The notes beneath the pieces are model-generated. The model ran no database searches. It was not told where the DNA came from and saw only the letters and a list, made by a program, of their open reading frames with translations. Shown in pieces: positions 16,035-24,251 of a stretch of 49,068 nt of DNA. Within the stretch, counting starts at the first letter, position 1. Each line of letters begins with the position of its first letter. Source of the stretch: Ardenticatenaceae bacterium (lineage in GTDB: Bacteria > Chloroflexota > Anaerolineae > Promineifilales > Promineifilaceae); the NCBI GenBank assembly GCA_030065875.1, contig JASJCR010000077.1, positions 1-49,068 on the forward strand. Direction: 5' to 3'. Both the position numbers and the translations under genes were made by a program.

Positions 16035-16854
16035 AAAGGCTCCAAAGCGCATAACCCAGTATAGCCACGACATAGAAAATCGTGTACCAAATCATCATGT
16101 CGCTGGGTTCGGAGGTCACCGCCAGCGGACCCGCAAATGAGGGGTTGCTCAGCAGCCGGGGTTGAAACATCAGAGAAGCTTTTTTCCACAGCGCTTCGAT
16201 CGGCAAAATCAAGCTCGAGATGATGCCGATATTGACGGCGATTTCATTGCGAAAAGCGGCTCCGATTGTTTCAACCCACCCACCGATAAAGGCCAGCCCA
16301 TAAAGCATAAAAGCCACCACCCCGTTGGCCAACGTTGAGAGTCGAGTTCCGCCGGCCAGGGTGATGGTCATCACAGTAATTCCGCTTAGACACATTAAGA
16401 CCAGGCCGCCAAATATGTTAAAGAGCTCTAAACCGGTGCGAACGTACGAAATGGTCATGACTCCCCCTGAAAGCAGCAAGGTGTACCCCACAATAAGCAC
16501 CACAAACCCCAACCACTTGCCCACCACCACTTCCCAACGATTAATCGGCTTGGTAATAATCGTATCGATCACTCGCGAATCAATTTCCTGAGGGATTGAT
16601 GCCACAGAAATTAAGACCGCCATGATGATTAGCAAAAAGTTGGTCACATAGAGCCCCATCATGGTTAAGACATTGGCCGGCAGCTGCATTTCGCTGGCGC
16701 TCATAAATTCGACCTGCTCAAACTGGACAAAAATGAAGTGCAATCCCACGCCAAATAAAATCAAAAACAGCACGCCCATGATGAGCGCCAGGCGCACAAT
16801 GCTCCGTTTTTGCCCCTCGCGGATGGTCAAATAAGCAATGTTTAATATGTTCAT
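16018..16854 (-). CDS. ABC-2 type transporter permease
   Basis: The 278-residue protein has six predicted membrane segments, including LALIMGVLFLILFGVGLHFIFV, NFLLIIMAVLISVASIPQEID, and a final IWYTIFYVVAILGYALWSLSRR. The motif SRVIDTIITKPINRWEVVVGKWLGF is typical of ABC-2 permeases (the '..KP..R.....GK..G' stretch after the third helix). It is downstream of the ATPase gene on the same strand, after a 157-bp spacer, and probably forms the exporter with it. The cargo is unknown. Its 3' end overlaps that of the DUF3179 gene. Confidence 0.88.
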   Translation of the reverse strand: MNILNIAYLTIREGQKRSIVRLALIMGVLFLILFGVGLHFIFVQFEQVEFMSASEMQLPANVLTMMGLYVTNFLLIIMAVLISVASIPQEIDSRVIDTIITKPINRWEVVVGKWLGFVVLIVGYTLLLSGGVMTISYVRTGLELFNIFGGLVLMCLSGITVMTITLAGGTRLSTLANGVVAFMLYGLAFIGGWVETIGAAFRNEIAVNIGIISSLILPIEALWKKASLMFQPRLLSNPSFAGPLAVTSEPSDMMIWYTIFYVVAILGYALWSLSRRDL

Positions 16855-17011
16855 ATCGTAGTTTGTAGACGCATTTCAATTGTAACTATCCAGGTTGTCG
16901 CTCATCCTGAGAGGCTATGGCCGGTGTCCTCACCGAGTCACCAGCCGGCACGGTCAGAGATCGGCCGAAGTGCCTGAGCAGTTTCCTTCAGTAAACGCTT
17001 TTTTGCTTCTC

Positions 17012-17932
17012 TTAACCGTCGCCGCTGTCGTTTCCAATCACCTGCAGGAAGCGCTCTTCGAGGGTCATCCGGCCGGGGCTGAGTTCGTACAGCGTCAACC
17101 CATTTTCAAAAACCCAGTTGGCAATTTGAGGAACTTTCTCCTCCCCGTCAACGGTCATGTGAAAGCGGCCGTCGATACCGTTTCGCTGCACGTTTTGCCC
17201 AAATTGGGCCAGCTGAGCGGCTAAATCTGCCGGCGGCTGACCCACGCGGAGCGTGAGCTGCAAAACCCCGGCAGTCAAATCTGACATGTGATTCACTTCC
17301 AGGACGCGGCCGTCTCGGATAAACGCCACCCGATCACAGGTCTGCTCGATTTCACTTAGTAGGTGGGAGTTAATAAAAACCGCCGTGCCTTCCGCCCGAA
17401 GGCCATCCACAATTTCGCGCACCAGCTTGCGGCCGATCGGATCCAAACCCGAGGTCGGTTCATCCAAAAAGACCAGCTCCGGATCGTTCAGGAGGGCCTG
17501 CGCCAGCCCGATTCGCTGGGTCATTCCCTTTGAAAACGCCCGCAGCTTGGTGTTCAGGCGTGATTCCAGGCCAACCAGTTCGAGCAGTGGCGGAATGACT
17601 TCGCGCCGCCGGCTGCGTGCCATGCGATATAAACGGCCGTGGAAATCGAGAAATTCACCGGCCGTCAACCAGTCATGAAAGCGAAAGTGTTCCGGTAAAT
17701 AGCCGATTTTTTGCCGAACTTTTGTGTTGCCCAGCGGCAAATCCAGCAGCATGCCCTGCCCGGCCGTCGGCCGTACCAAATTCAGCAGCATTTTGATCGA
17801 CGTGGTTTTGCCGGCCCCGTTTGGACCTAAAAAGCCAAAGACCTCACCCCGTTTAACCTGAAGGGTGAGATCTTCGACCGCAATTTTTTCGCCGTACTCT
17901 TTGCGTAAGTTTTGGGTTTCAATTGCAAACAT
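17012..17932 (-). CDS. ABC transporter ATP-binding protein
   Basis: The 306-residue protein carries the full ATPase motif set: Walker A GPNGAGKT near 37-44, the ABC signature region FSKGMTQRIGLAQALL, Walker B ELVFLDEPTSGLDP, and the switch His in NSHLLSEIEQTCD. LGPNGAGKTTSIKMLLNLVRPTAGQ places it in the CcmA/DrrA-like group paired with ABC-2 permeases. A C-terminal extension of about 90 residues (about 215-306) follows, as in many of that group. It is the first gene of the two-gene transporter unit. The cargo is unknown: drug, lipid or polymer export are all possible. Confidence 0.93.
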   Translation of the reverse strand: MFAIETQNLRKEYGEKIAVEDLTLQVKRGEVFGFLGPNGAGKTTSIKMLLNLVRPTAGQGMLLDLPLGNTKVRQKIGYLPEHFRFHDWLTAGEFLDFHGRLYRMARSRRREVIPPLLELVGLESRLNTKLRAFSKGMTQRIGLAQALLNDPELVFLDEPTSGLDPIGRKLVREIVDGLRAEGTAVFINSHLLSEIEQTCDRVAFIRDGRVLEVNHMSDLTAGVLQLTLRVGQPPADLAAQLAQFGQNVQRNGIDGRFHMTVDGEEKVPQIANWVFENGLTLYELSPGRMTLEERFLQVIGNDSGDG

Positions 17933-17950
17933 AGGTAGCTCGTTAGCATT

Positions 17951-18059
17951 TTAGCACGGTGCTGCGCACCTTTCAGCTGTCAGCTGATTGCCGAGAGGCG
18001 CGCAGCGCCGAGCTAAAAGGCCGTAGGCCGGGCTCAAAGGTGCGCCAGCACCGTGCTAA
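17951..18059. repeat. 109-bp inverted-repeat element between ABC ATPase and anti-sigma genes
   Basis: Left arm 17951-17973 (TTAGCACGGTGCTG...) and right arm 18036-18059 (...CAGCACCGTGCTAA) are complementary over 23 bp except one extra C. The interior holds smaller palindromes (CAGCTGTCAGCTG, GGCGCGCAGCGCC, GGCCGTAGGCC). The whole can fold into a branched hairpin. No coding capacity is seen; a MITE-like element or structured RNA/terminator is possible. Confidence 0.7.
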
Positions 18060-18072
18060 TAAGCTAAATCCC

Positions 18073-19089
18073 TTATTCCGCTACAAGCGTCATTAACTCA
18101 TCCCCCGACAGCGATCCGCTGACCATATACATGCGCTCGTTATTTTGCCACAGCAAGGCGGAATGTTCACCATCGAGCCCTTCGATGAGCAATCCGGTTG
18201 TGCTTTGCACAGACACTTCACGGAAGGTGCCAATTTCCTGTGGGATCGGCAGGATCAAGGTGTTGGTCCAGTCGATATTTTGTGACAAACGAAAAGCCTC
18301 GTCTTCACTCATGCCCAACAGCTGGAGCATCGCCTGCCCAATTGGTGCCGGGTCGAATCCGGCCGGGTAATTCACTTCCGGACTATTTCCTTGAATTAAG
18401 GTCACATTGTTTTCATCCCAGCGGGTAAAAATTGTACCTGACACGGTGGCTTCAATTTCAGCGCCATCCAGGTTGTCCGGCAGAAGTGCGGGGTCGATAC
18501 CGGCGATATCTAAAATGGTGCGAGACGATTCAAGATCGACCGTTAAAATGGCCGAGCCGCCATCGGTGGCCGCGATTTCACTAGGGGAACCAAGCTGGTC
18601 ATCAAACTCCAGAACCCACCAGTCGTAGTTAGCAACAGCTGCGGCTTCATCATAGGTGGTCACGGTTTGAGGCTCCTGAGGCTCTTGAATCCAGGTAAAT
18701 TCACCGGGATAAACCCCATCCAGCTCTAAATTTTCGAGCTGACTAAGCGCTTCGGGCGAAACCGAAATCGGGGCAAACTTCTGCACCCGAAACATCCCTA
18801 AAAATTGATTGGCCGTGGCCCGAGCGCCGGGAAACAGGAAAAGCGCTGCCACGAGCAGCGCGGCGATGCCGGCCGCCGCAAACCGGGCGGAATATTTTTT
18901 CATCGTTGGAAACCTCCATGTGTTTACATTTAGAAAGGAAAAAGGTTCCGAGGAATGAGTCGATTGCGGTGGCAGATGACTCTGAAGGCGCTGCCACGCT
19001 TGACCGGCCGCCGGTTGTGCCTCTTCGCCGGATGGGGCGAGATGAGACAGCTTATCAAATACGTCGTGAAATTGATCTTCTTGGGTCAT
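18073..19089 (-). CDS. Membrane-anchored anti-sigma-factor-like protein
   Basis: I choose the ATG at 19089 (MTQEDQFHDVFDKLSHLAP), 338 residues; a longer frame reaches 19152 but would overlap the sigma gene. A cytosolic N-terminal region of about 65 residues is followed by one membrane segment (AAAGIAALLVAALFLFPG) and a large extracytoplasmic part with acidic, beta-rich sequence (VTTYDEAAAVANYDWWVLEFDDQLG). There is no zinc-binding H..C..C motif. It follows the ECF sigma gene by 22 bp, which is the standard layout for a cognate regulator. The external domain presumably senses an envelope signal. The exact family is not recognised. Confidence 0.72.
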   Translation of the reverse strand: MTQEDQFHDVFDKLSHLAPSGEEAQPAAGQAWQRLQSHLPPQSTHSSEPFSFLNVNTWRFPTMKKYSARFAAAGIAALLVAALFLFPGARATANQFLGMFRVQKFAPISVSPEALSQLENLELDGVYPGEFTWIQEPQEPQTVTTYDEAAAVANYDWWVLEFDDQLGSPSEIAATDGGSAILTVDLESSRTILDIAGIDPALLPDNLDGAEIEATVSGTIFTRWDENNVTLIQGNSPEVNYPAGFDPAPIGQAMLQLLGMSEDEAFRLSQNIDWTNTLILPIPQEIGTFREVSVQSTTGLLIEGLDGEHSALLWQNNERMYMVSGSLSGDELMTLVAE

Positions 19090-19111
19090 GGTGTCACTTA
19101 AATTGAACCCC

Positions 19112-19660
19112 TTATTTGAACGCCTGTCGAAAAGCGTCTGCCGCCCGAGCAAGCTGTTTACCGACCGAGGTGAATTTGATGCCGCACGCTTCGCTAAGCT
19201 CTCGATAGGAGAGTCCCATCTCGCGCAAGAGCAGCAGCTGAACCTGGGCCGGTTTTAGCTGACGCAGGGCGTGTCTGGCACGCTCCGCCATTTCCCGATC
19301 AACCACAACATCGGCCGGATCCGAAGCCCGGTCGGTTTCATCCGGAACCAGGCGCGTATCCCGCTGCCAGCGCCGCTTTCGGCCGCGCACAGCGTTGTAT
19401 CCGGTGTGGGTCGCCACGCGATACAGCCAGGCGCCAATATTGTGCTCTTGACGGCCGCTCCACCGCTGTTGATAGAGTTTGATAAACACTTCTTGGGCCA
19501 AATCTTCGGCTTCCTGGCGCTCGCCGACCAGCCGAAACAGCAGACCATATACGCGATCGTAATGACGGTGAAACAGCAGTTCAAACGAGTGGCTGTCTCC
19601 CTCTTCGACTCGAGCCAAAAGCTGCGTATCGGTAAGTTGACTGGCGGTGGCAATGGTCAT
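19112..19660 (-). CDS. ECF RNA polymerase sigma factor
   Basis: The product (182 residues from ATG 19660; a TTG two codons earlier is less likely) has region 2 (FELLFHRHYDRVYGLLFRLVGERQEAEDLAQEVFIKLYQQ, then GAWLYRVATHTGYNAVRGRKRR) and region 4 (LRQLKPAQVQLLLLREMGLSYRELSEACGIKFTSVGKQLARAADAFRQAF). It directs RNA polymerase to a small regulon, normally held inactive by the membrane protein encoded just downstream. The linker between regions 2 and 4 is short, as in ECF factors. Several ECF operons in Chloroflexota autoregulate; no promoter motif could be assigned. Confidence 0.92.
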   Translation of the reverse strand: MTIATASQLTDTQLLARVEEGDSHSFELLFHRHYDRVYGLLFRLVGERQEAEDLAQEVFIKLYQQRWSGRQEHNIGAWLYRVATHTGYNAVRGRKRRWQRDTRLVPDETDRASDPADVVVDREMAERARHALRQLKPAQVQLLLLREMGLSYRELSEACGIKFTSVGKQLARAADAFRQAFK

Positions 19661-19867
19661 CGACAAATCATTCCCTTGGAACCACGGCCGCAGTTCGGCC
19701 GTTTCACCCTTCTAAACACCACCAGATCGGACTTTGTGACAATGGGGTGTAGAGATAAGATTGCGAGAGTGGTGACGTGTCCCAATACTCTTATTTTAAA
19801 CGAAAAACGGACTGCCGGGTTAAGGACACTCCGTTTTACTGTGTTTTTTATTAGGCCGCTTCGATTT

Positions 19868-19898
19868 TTATCGTGGGAGCGCTTGCCCCCTGCGATAA
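19868..19898. terminator. Weak hairpin after the sigma/bactofilin-type operon
   Basis: TTATCG-T-GGG ... CCC-TG-CGATAA forms a bulged stem, with a T-rich stretch only on the + strand side. It lies 23 bp past the stop of the small membrane protein gene. The rest of the 19667-19920 spacer shows nothing recognisable. Confidence 0.25.
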
Positions 19899-19920
19899 TT
19901 TTCTAAGAGGTTGCCAACCC

Positions 19921-20124
19921 TTAATCCTTTTGCTCGCTGGTGAGACCCGCGCCAATAGCGACACCGATGGCAATGCCCAGACCGACGCCGATGGCAATGT
20001 TGTCTAATGCAAGACCGATGGCCATCCCAAATAACAATCCTAAGCCCAGGCCCAGTGGAAGACGGCTGACCGCTTTGCTGTCGTTCTCAGAAAATTCCTC
20101 TTGATTTGGGAACTTATCACTCAT
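19921..20124 (-). CDS. Small glycine-zipper membrane protein (67 aa)
   Basis: The N-terminal half is acidic and soluble (MSDKFPNQEEFSENDSKAVSRL). The rest is a hydrophobic hairpin rich in Gly with GLGLGLLFGMAIGLAL and GVGLGIAIGVAIGAGL, two membrane segments of the glycine-zipper type. It ends TSEQKD. It starts 6 bp after the bactofilin-like gene on the same strand and is clearly the last gene of that operon. The function is unknown; such proteins are often induced by envelope stress. Its short length and position make it easy to miss, but codon use and spacing support it. Confidence 0.75.
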   Translation of the reverse strand: MSDKFPNQEEFSENDSKAVSRLPLGLGLGLLFGMAIGLALDNIAIGVGLGIAIGVAIGAGLTSEQKD

Positions 20125-20130
20125 GATGCA

Positions 20131-21354
20131 CTACTCAATTTCAATTTTTATTTCATCTGGCATATTGTCGATAGCGCGATTGATTTTGTCCCCGTTATCG
20201 GGTTCGATATAAACCGGATACGATTGAGCGCCAAAGCGGGTCAAAACGACCCCACCCAGGCCGATGCTCAAAATCATAATGCCCAACAAAATATCAGGTG
20301 TGAAGGGCAGCAGACCCAGCATCCCGATCCCCAGCGTCACTGCGGCCGAGCCGATTGCGGCAACCGCCGCAATGCCCGGTTTTTCGATGCCCAATCGGTG
20401 AGCGATTCGTTCACCGACCAAAACGCCTACGGCCGTCCAGCCCATCAGGACCGTGCCGCCCATAAAGGCCGCGCCTCCCAGGGCCAGCAGAATGCCGAGG
20501 CCGCAAATTAAAGCCAGGATGGCCAAAACCGGTACCCAGATAATGCTGGTGAGGGCGAGAAGCGACATTGCCGCGATGGCCGTAAAGAAGCCGATCGTAC
20601 CGGCCACGGCCGGCTTGCGCTCGACCGCATCGGTGACTTCCACCAGCCGCTGTGGCAAAACAACCGCAAACAAGAACCCGATGGCGCCAGCAAAGACGGC
20701 CCGTCCCAAGACTCCTAAAAGGCGAATAAAGAATGGTGTTTCGTGATCGTAATCGTGGTATTCATCTTCCCAGTCAAATTCAGGTGAATCGGGGATAGGT
20801 GGTACGGCAAACTCTTCATCCGGCATTTGCATCTCAGGAGAACCGGGCGATGGCGGTTCGGGCAATTCCAAATCCAGGGCGATCCCAGGACCGAGCTGAT
20901 TGAGAGTGTCGTTTAGCTCCTGAAAAATTTCCTGGCCGAAGTCAAATTCGCCGGTGACGAGGGTATTACAGGGAGAAGCTGAGTCGTTTACTTCAACGCC
21001 GCCTCCGATAACCACGCATTCCCCATCAATATTGGCCATCTCTTCGAGTTTGAGTTCCCCGCCGATAATGACCAGAGCACCATGGACGGTACCGTTTAAG
21101 TCAACGCTGCCACCGAACACGGTGACATCGCCGTTTACGGTCCCATCTAAATCGAGTTCGCCGTCTAAAATCGTAACCTGTCCGTTAACAACGGTATTTT
21201 CATCGATTGTGTAATCGGTATTTACCGTAATATCGCTGTTGATGACCGTTGGCTCCGGCAGATCCTGCTCGGTGCCGGCCGCAGAAACGGCCGATGGCAA
21301 GAGTAATGCCAGCAGCAATATTGGCCAAACCAGCCTTTTGACGTTTTGTTTCAT
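20131..21354 (-). CDS. Exported bactofilin-like (polymer-forming) domain protein with membrane C-terminus
   Basis: A signal peptide (MKQNVKRLVWPILLLALLLPSAVSAAG) is followed at about 35-135 by short beta-strand repeats of the polymer-forming cytoskeletal type: NGQVTILDGELDLDGTVNGDVTVFGGSVDLNGTVHGALVIIGGELKL. A Pro-rich acidic linker (about 165-205) leads to five or so membrane segments (FAGAIGFLFAVVLP, AIAAMSLLALTSIIWVPVLAILALICG, and others). Bactofilins normally polymerise in the cytoplasm, so an exported version anchored by a C-terminal membrane region is unusual but is found in several bacteria. It is third in the operon sigma - anti-sigma-like - this gene - small zipper protein. An envelope-stress role is inferred. 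Confidence 0.78.
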   Translation of the reverse strand: MKQNVKRLVWPILLLALLLPSAVSAAGTEQDLPEPTVINSDITVNTDYTIDENTVVNGQVTILDGELDLDGTVNGDVTVFGGSVDLNGTVHGALVIIGGELKLEEMANIDGECVVIGGGVEVNDSASPCNTLVTGEFDFGQEIFQELNDTLNQLGPGIALDLELPEPPSPGSPEMQMPDEEFAVPPIPDSPEFDWEDEYHDYDHETPFFIRLLGVLGRAVFAGAIGFLFAVVLPQRLVEVTDAVERKPAVAGTIGFFTAIAAMSLLALTSIIWVPVLAILALICGLGILLALGGAAFMGGTVLMGWTAVGVLVGERIAHRLGIEKPGIAAVAAIGSAAVTLGIGMLGLLPFTPDILLGIMILSIGLGGVVLTRFGAQSYPVYIEPDNGDKINRAIDNMPDEIKIEIE

Positions 21355-21385
21355 AAGGATTGCTCCCCTAATCTCATGACTACCT

Positions 21386-21928
21386 TTAGTTGGTCAACGC
21401 CATCGGGCGGACCACAAGCTGTTGATACAAACCGCTCCACAATGTAATGCTGCCAACCATGACCAACAGCATTCCCATTACAGCCGGATAGCCGGTCATC
21501 ATCGAGGCCGCTTCTATAACGATTTGCCCTAAACCAGAGGCAACAGCCGATAAGATCTGAATCAGGCCGGTCGCCGCGATGCCCATATCGGCTCCTAACA
21601 GCACGCCAATCCCCAAAATGATCAGGGGGAACATGCCCACTGAAAGCGAAGCCATAAAGGCCATAACGACAGCCCATCTGCGGGCTCGCCAGTTTGGCAG
21701 GCGAGCAATCGTGTGAACCGCAAAATTGGCGGGCGGTTCTACCATGGGGGTTTGCATGAGTAAATCATCCACCATGAGCATCGCCTGCCATTCAGCGGCT
21801 AATTCTGGATTGGCCTCTAAGGCGCTGTCGAGCTTGAGTTGATCATCGCTTGCCAGCGGCCCGTCCAGGGCATCCATCATCAATGCATATACTTGGTCAA
21901 TGTCGAGAGGTTGGTTGTGTTTATGCAT
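21386..21928 (-). CDS. Anti-sigma-factor-like membrane protein
   Basis: The 180-residue protein begins with a soluble acidic part (LDIDQVYALMMDALDGPLASDDQLKLDSALEANPELAAEWQAMLMVDDLL), which resembles the N-terminal helical segment of anti-sigma proteins of the 'anti-sigma, lacking zinc finger' type. Three hydrophobic segments follow (VVMAFMASLSVGMFPLIILGIGVLLG; GLIQILSAVASGLGQIVIEA; GMLLVMVGSITLWSGLY). No H..C..C motif is seen. It begins 24 bp after the ECF sigma stop on the same strand, so it is the likely cognate inhibitor. The next gene is the bactofilin-like protein. Confidence 0.72.
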   Translation of the reverse strand: MHKHNQPLDIDQVYALMMDALDGPLASDDQLKLDSALEANPELAAEWQAMLMVDDLLMQTPMVEPPANFAVHTIARLPNWRARRWAVVMAFMASLSVGMFPLIILGIGVLLGADMGIAATGLIQILSAVASGLGQIVIEAASMMTGYPAVMGMLLVMVGSITLWSGLYQQLVVRPMALTN

Positions 21929-21951
21929 GATTTATCACCTCATTCATCGAT

Positions 21952-22632
21952 TTAAGAGATTCCCAACGCCAAACCTGTTTTGGCCAGTTCGCGACGGGCC
22001 CGGAACAGGCGAGATTTAATCGCGCTGATGGTTGTCTCCATAATTTCTGCAATCTCTTCATAAGAGTAGTCGTGCCAGTAAAACAACACAACCGCCTGCC
22101 GATAATCTTCCGGCAAGGTTTCAAGTAATTTTTGAACCATATCTTCTTGTTCGCCAATGACCGCCTGAGCCTCGGGTCCTTTGTTTCGCTCCGACATGAG
22201 CGACGGATGAGGTGGCAGCGGTTCATCAATCGAAAGAAGAACGGCGCGCCTTTTGCGGATCAGGTCAATACAGTAGTTTGACGTGATCGTCAGCATCCAG
22301 GTGCTAAATTTGTGTTTTGGATCATAGCTGTCAAGGCGAGTAAAGGCGCGAATAAACGCCTCCTGAGCCGCTTCTTCAGCTTCTTGAGCGTTTCCGAGCA
22401 TGCGGTAAGCCATGTTAAAAACAGGACCTTGATATGCTCCAACAAGCTTACCAAAAGCCGTTTTATCGCCTTTCCTTGCTTGCGCCAACCACAGCGCTTC
22501 TCTTTCCGCCTGCGTCATTTCCTGCTCTGTGCCACATTGGGCCGTTTCCGAGTATACCCGAAAAAACGGCAGGCTCGAGCCCGAACTATCAGACATGGTA
22601 TGTAACCCTTTCATCGTTGCTGAATTCACCAT
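21952..22632 (-). CDS. ECF RNA polymerase sigma factor, RpoE-like
   Basis: The 226-residue product has region 2 (FGKLVGAYQGPVFNMAYRMLGNAQEAEEAAQEAFIRAFTRLDSYDPKHKFSTWMLTITSNYCIDLIRKRR) and region 4 (LETLPEDYRQAVVLFYWHDYSYEEIAEIMETTISAIKSRLFRARREL), both well conserved. AAGGA lies before the ATG at 22632, which supports this start. The N-terminal 40 residues before region 2 are a family-poor extension. It heads a four-gene unit: sigma, anti-sigma-like, bactofilin-like, small zipper protein. Divergent metZ starts beyond a repeat-filled spacer. Confidence 0.94.
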   Translation of the reverse strand: MVNSATMKGLHTMSDSSGSSLPFFRVYSETAQCGTEQEMTQAEREALWLAQARKGDKTAFGKLVGAYQGPVFNMAYRMLGNAQEAEEAAQEAFIRAFTRLDSYDPKHKFSTWMLTITSNYCIDLIRKRRAVLLSIDEPLPPHPSLMSERNKGPEAQAVIGEQEDMVQKLLETLPEDYRQAVVLFYWHDYSYEEIAEIMETTISAIKSRLFRARRELAKTGLALGIS

Positions 22633-22708
22633 TGCTGCATCCTTAAGTGATTAAAATAAACCACAGTTACAACAATTTACGCAGGATGGAAAAAAAAGTT
22701 TCACGGAA

Positions 22709-22860
22709 ATTAGAAATACGAAATACGAGATTAGAAATACGAGATACGGGATCAGAAATACGAGATACGAGATCAGAAATACGAGATACGAGATCAGAAA
22801 TACGAGATGTGAAACCGTCCTTCGTATTTCGTATTTCTAATCTCGTATTTCTGATCTCTG
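22709..22860. repeat. Five 21-bp tandem units followed by an inverted copy
   Basis: Units beginning AT(C/T)AGAAATACGA start at 22709, 22730, 22751, 22772 and 22793. At about 22820-22860 the complementary sequence appears (TCGTATTTCGTATTTCT..), so the array can fold back on itself. The unit is divisible by three, so an in-frame extension of metZ reads EIRDTRSEIRDT-type sequence, which I treat as spurious. Confidence 0.9.
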
Positions 22861-22904
22861 ATGTCTGTGGTCTGATGTCTATTGCCTTGTATAATGGAAG
22901 GCTT

Positions 22905-24092
22905 ATGGAACAAGATGCTGAACATCTAGACACCAAAATGGTGCGTACCCGGGTTTCTCCTTCCGGGCACCGGGAGCACGCCAGCTCGATCTACATGACC
23001 TCGAGCTTTATGTTTGACAACGCCGAGCAGGCCCGGGCGGCCTTTGCTCGCGAGATCGACAGCTACATTTATACTCGCTACGCAAACCCCAATGTCAGCG
23101 AATTTGTAGAGAAAATGTGTCTACTTGAAGGAGCTGAGGCGGGTGTGGCCGTGGCTTCGGGGATGTCGGCCGTTTTTTCGGCGATGGCTGCCCTGCTCAA
23201 CAGCGGGGATCATATTTTGGCCGCCCGCTCGGTTTTTGGCTCAACCCATCAGCTGCTGACCAACGTATTTCCTCGTTGGGGGATTTCACACACGTATGGC
23301 GATTTACACAATACGGCCGCCTGGGAGGAACTGGTTCAACCCAACACCCGCTTATGCGTGGTGGAATCACCGTCTAACCCGGCCCTGGATTTAATTGATT
23401 TGGCGTGGCTCGGCCGCTTTTGTCGTCAGCGCGAGATTATTTTGCTGGTAGATAACGTCTTTGCCACCCCGATTTTGCAAACGCCGCTTCATTTGGGTGC
23501 TCACCTGGTGATGCATTCAGTGACAAAATTTGTTGATGGTCAGGGGCGGGGGATCGGCGGGATTTTGGTTGGTGAAAAACATTTAATCGATGAGGTCGCC
23601 AATTTTACCCGCCACACCGGCCCTTCCCTTTCACCGTTTAACGCCTGGATGTTTAGCAAAAGCCTGGAAACCCTACCTTTGCGCATCGAGCGGCACTGCG
23701 ACAATGCGGAGCGGGTCGCTGAGTTTTTATTTGACCATCCGCAGGTGAAAACGGTGAAATACCCCCACCATCCATCCCATCCACAATATGAATTGGCTAA
23801 AAAGCAAATGTGCCGCGGCGGGGCACTGGTCACCTTTGAAATCACCGGCGGTTTAGACCAGGGGCGGCGCTTTCTGGACAGCATGAAAATGATGTCATTA
23901 ACTCCTAATTTGGGAGATTCTCGCACAACGGTAACTCATCCGGCCAGCACCACCCACAGCTCCTTAAGTGAAGAGGCCCGTCATGCAGTGGGGATCACCC
24001 CGGGGTTGATTCGGATTTCGGTTGGCCTGGAACACGTTGACGACATCATTGCGGATCTGAAACATGCATTAGAGGGCAGCATCGAGGGATAG
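22905..24092 (+). CDS. metZ: O-succinylhomoserine sulfhydrylase (MetZ-like)
   Basis: I start at ATG 22905 (MEQDAEHLDTKMVRTR), preceded by GGAAGG; the open frame extends upstream only through the tandem repeat. The 395-residue product is a Cys/Met metabolism PLP enzyme: SSFMFDNAEQARAAF and YTRYANPNVSEFVEKM near the start, GMSAVFSAMAALLNSGDH, VDNVFATPILQ, and the PLP lysine at 208 in HSVTKFVDGQGRGIGG. The DGQGR after the lysine is typical of MetZ rather than of MetB or MGL. It makes homocysteine from O-succinylhomoserine and sulfide in the cytoplasm. A terminator follows at 24135. A MetY-like activity on the acetyl ester cannot be excluded. Confidence 0.82.
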   Translation: MEQDAEHLDTKMVRTRVSPSGHREHASSIYMTSSFMFDNAEQARAAFAREIDSYIYTRYANPNVSEFVEKMCLLEGAEAGVAVASGMSAVFSAMAALLNSGDHILAARSVFGSTHQLLTNVFPRWGISHTYGDLHNTAAWEELVQPNTRLCVVESPSNPALDLIDLAWLGRFCRQREIILLVDNVFATPILQTPLHLGAHLVMHSVTKFVDGQGRGIGGILVGEKHLIDEVANFTRHTGPSLSPFNAWMFSKSLETLPLRIERHCDNAERVAEFLFDHPQVKTVKYPHHPSHPQYELAKKQMCRGGALVTFEITGGLDQGRRFLDSMKMMSLTPNLGDSRTTVTHPASTTHSSLSEEARHAVGITPGLIRISVGLEHVDDIIADLKHALEGSIEG

Positions 24093-24134
24093 ACAAACGG
24101 CCAAATTTGATTATAATTGCCCTTAGCTGCCTGT

Positions 24135-24165
24135 GAACCCCAACACTCCGGGGTTCTTTTATTTT
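24135..24165 (+). terminator. Rho-independent terminator of metZ
   Basis: GAACCCC and GGGGTTC form a perfect 7-bp stem with an 8-nt loop, followed by TTTTATTTT. It lies 43 bp after the metZ stop and before greA. Confidence 0.85.
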
Positions 24166-24251
24166 CAGTCTTTGAGCAAAACCGAAGGCACTCGAAAAAT
24201 TACGCACATTTAGCGTTTGTATTTTTATTGTTAACCAGTAGAGAAAATGTT

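Noticed and set aside
16855..17011. Possible gene or RNA in the ABC ATPase-permease spacer
   Set aside because: Only short GC-rich inverted words (GCCGG...CCGGC) are seen; nothing supports a defined feature.
22709..22808. CRISPR array
   Set aside because: The 21-bp units are directly adjacent with no unique spacers, and no cas gene is present.
22647..22904. N-terminal extension of metZ reading EIRDTRSEIRDT
   Set aside because: It is a translation of the 21-bp tandem array; a good ribosome binding site precedes ATG 22905, where family similarity begins.
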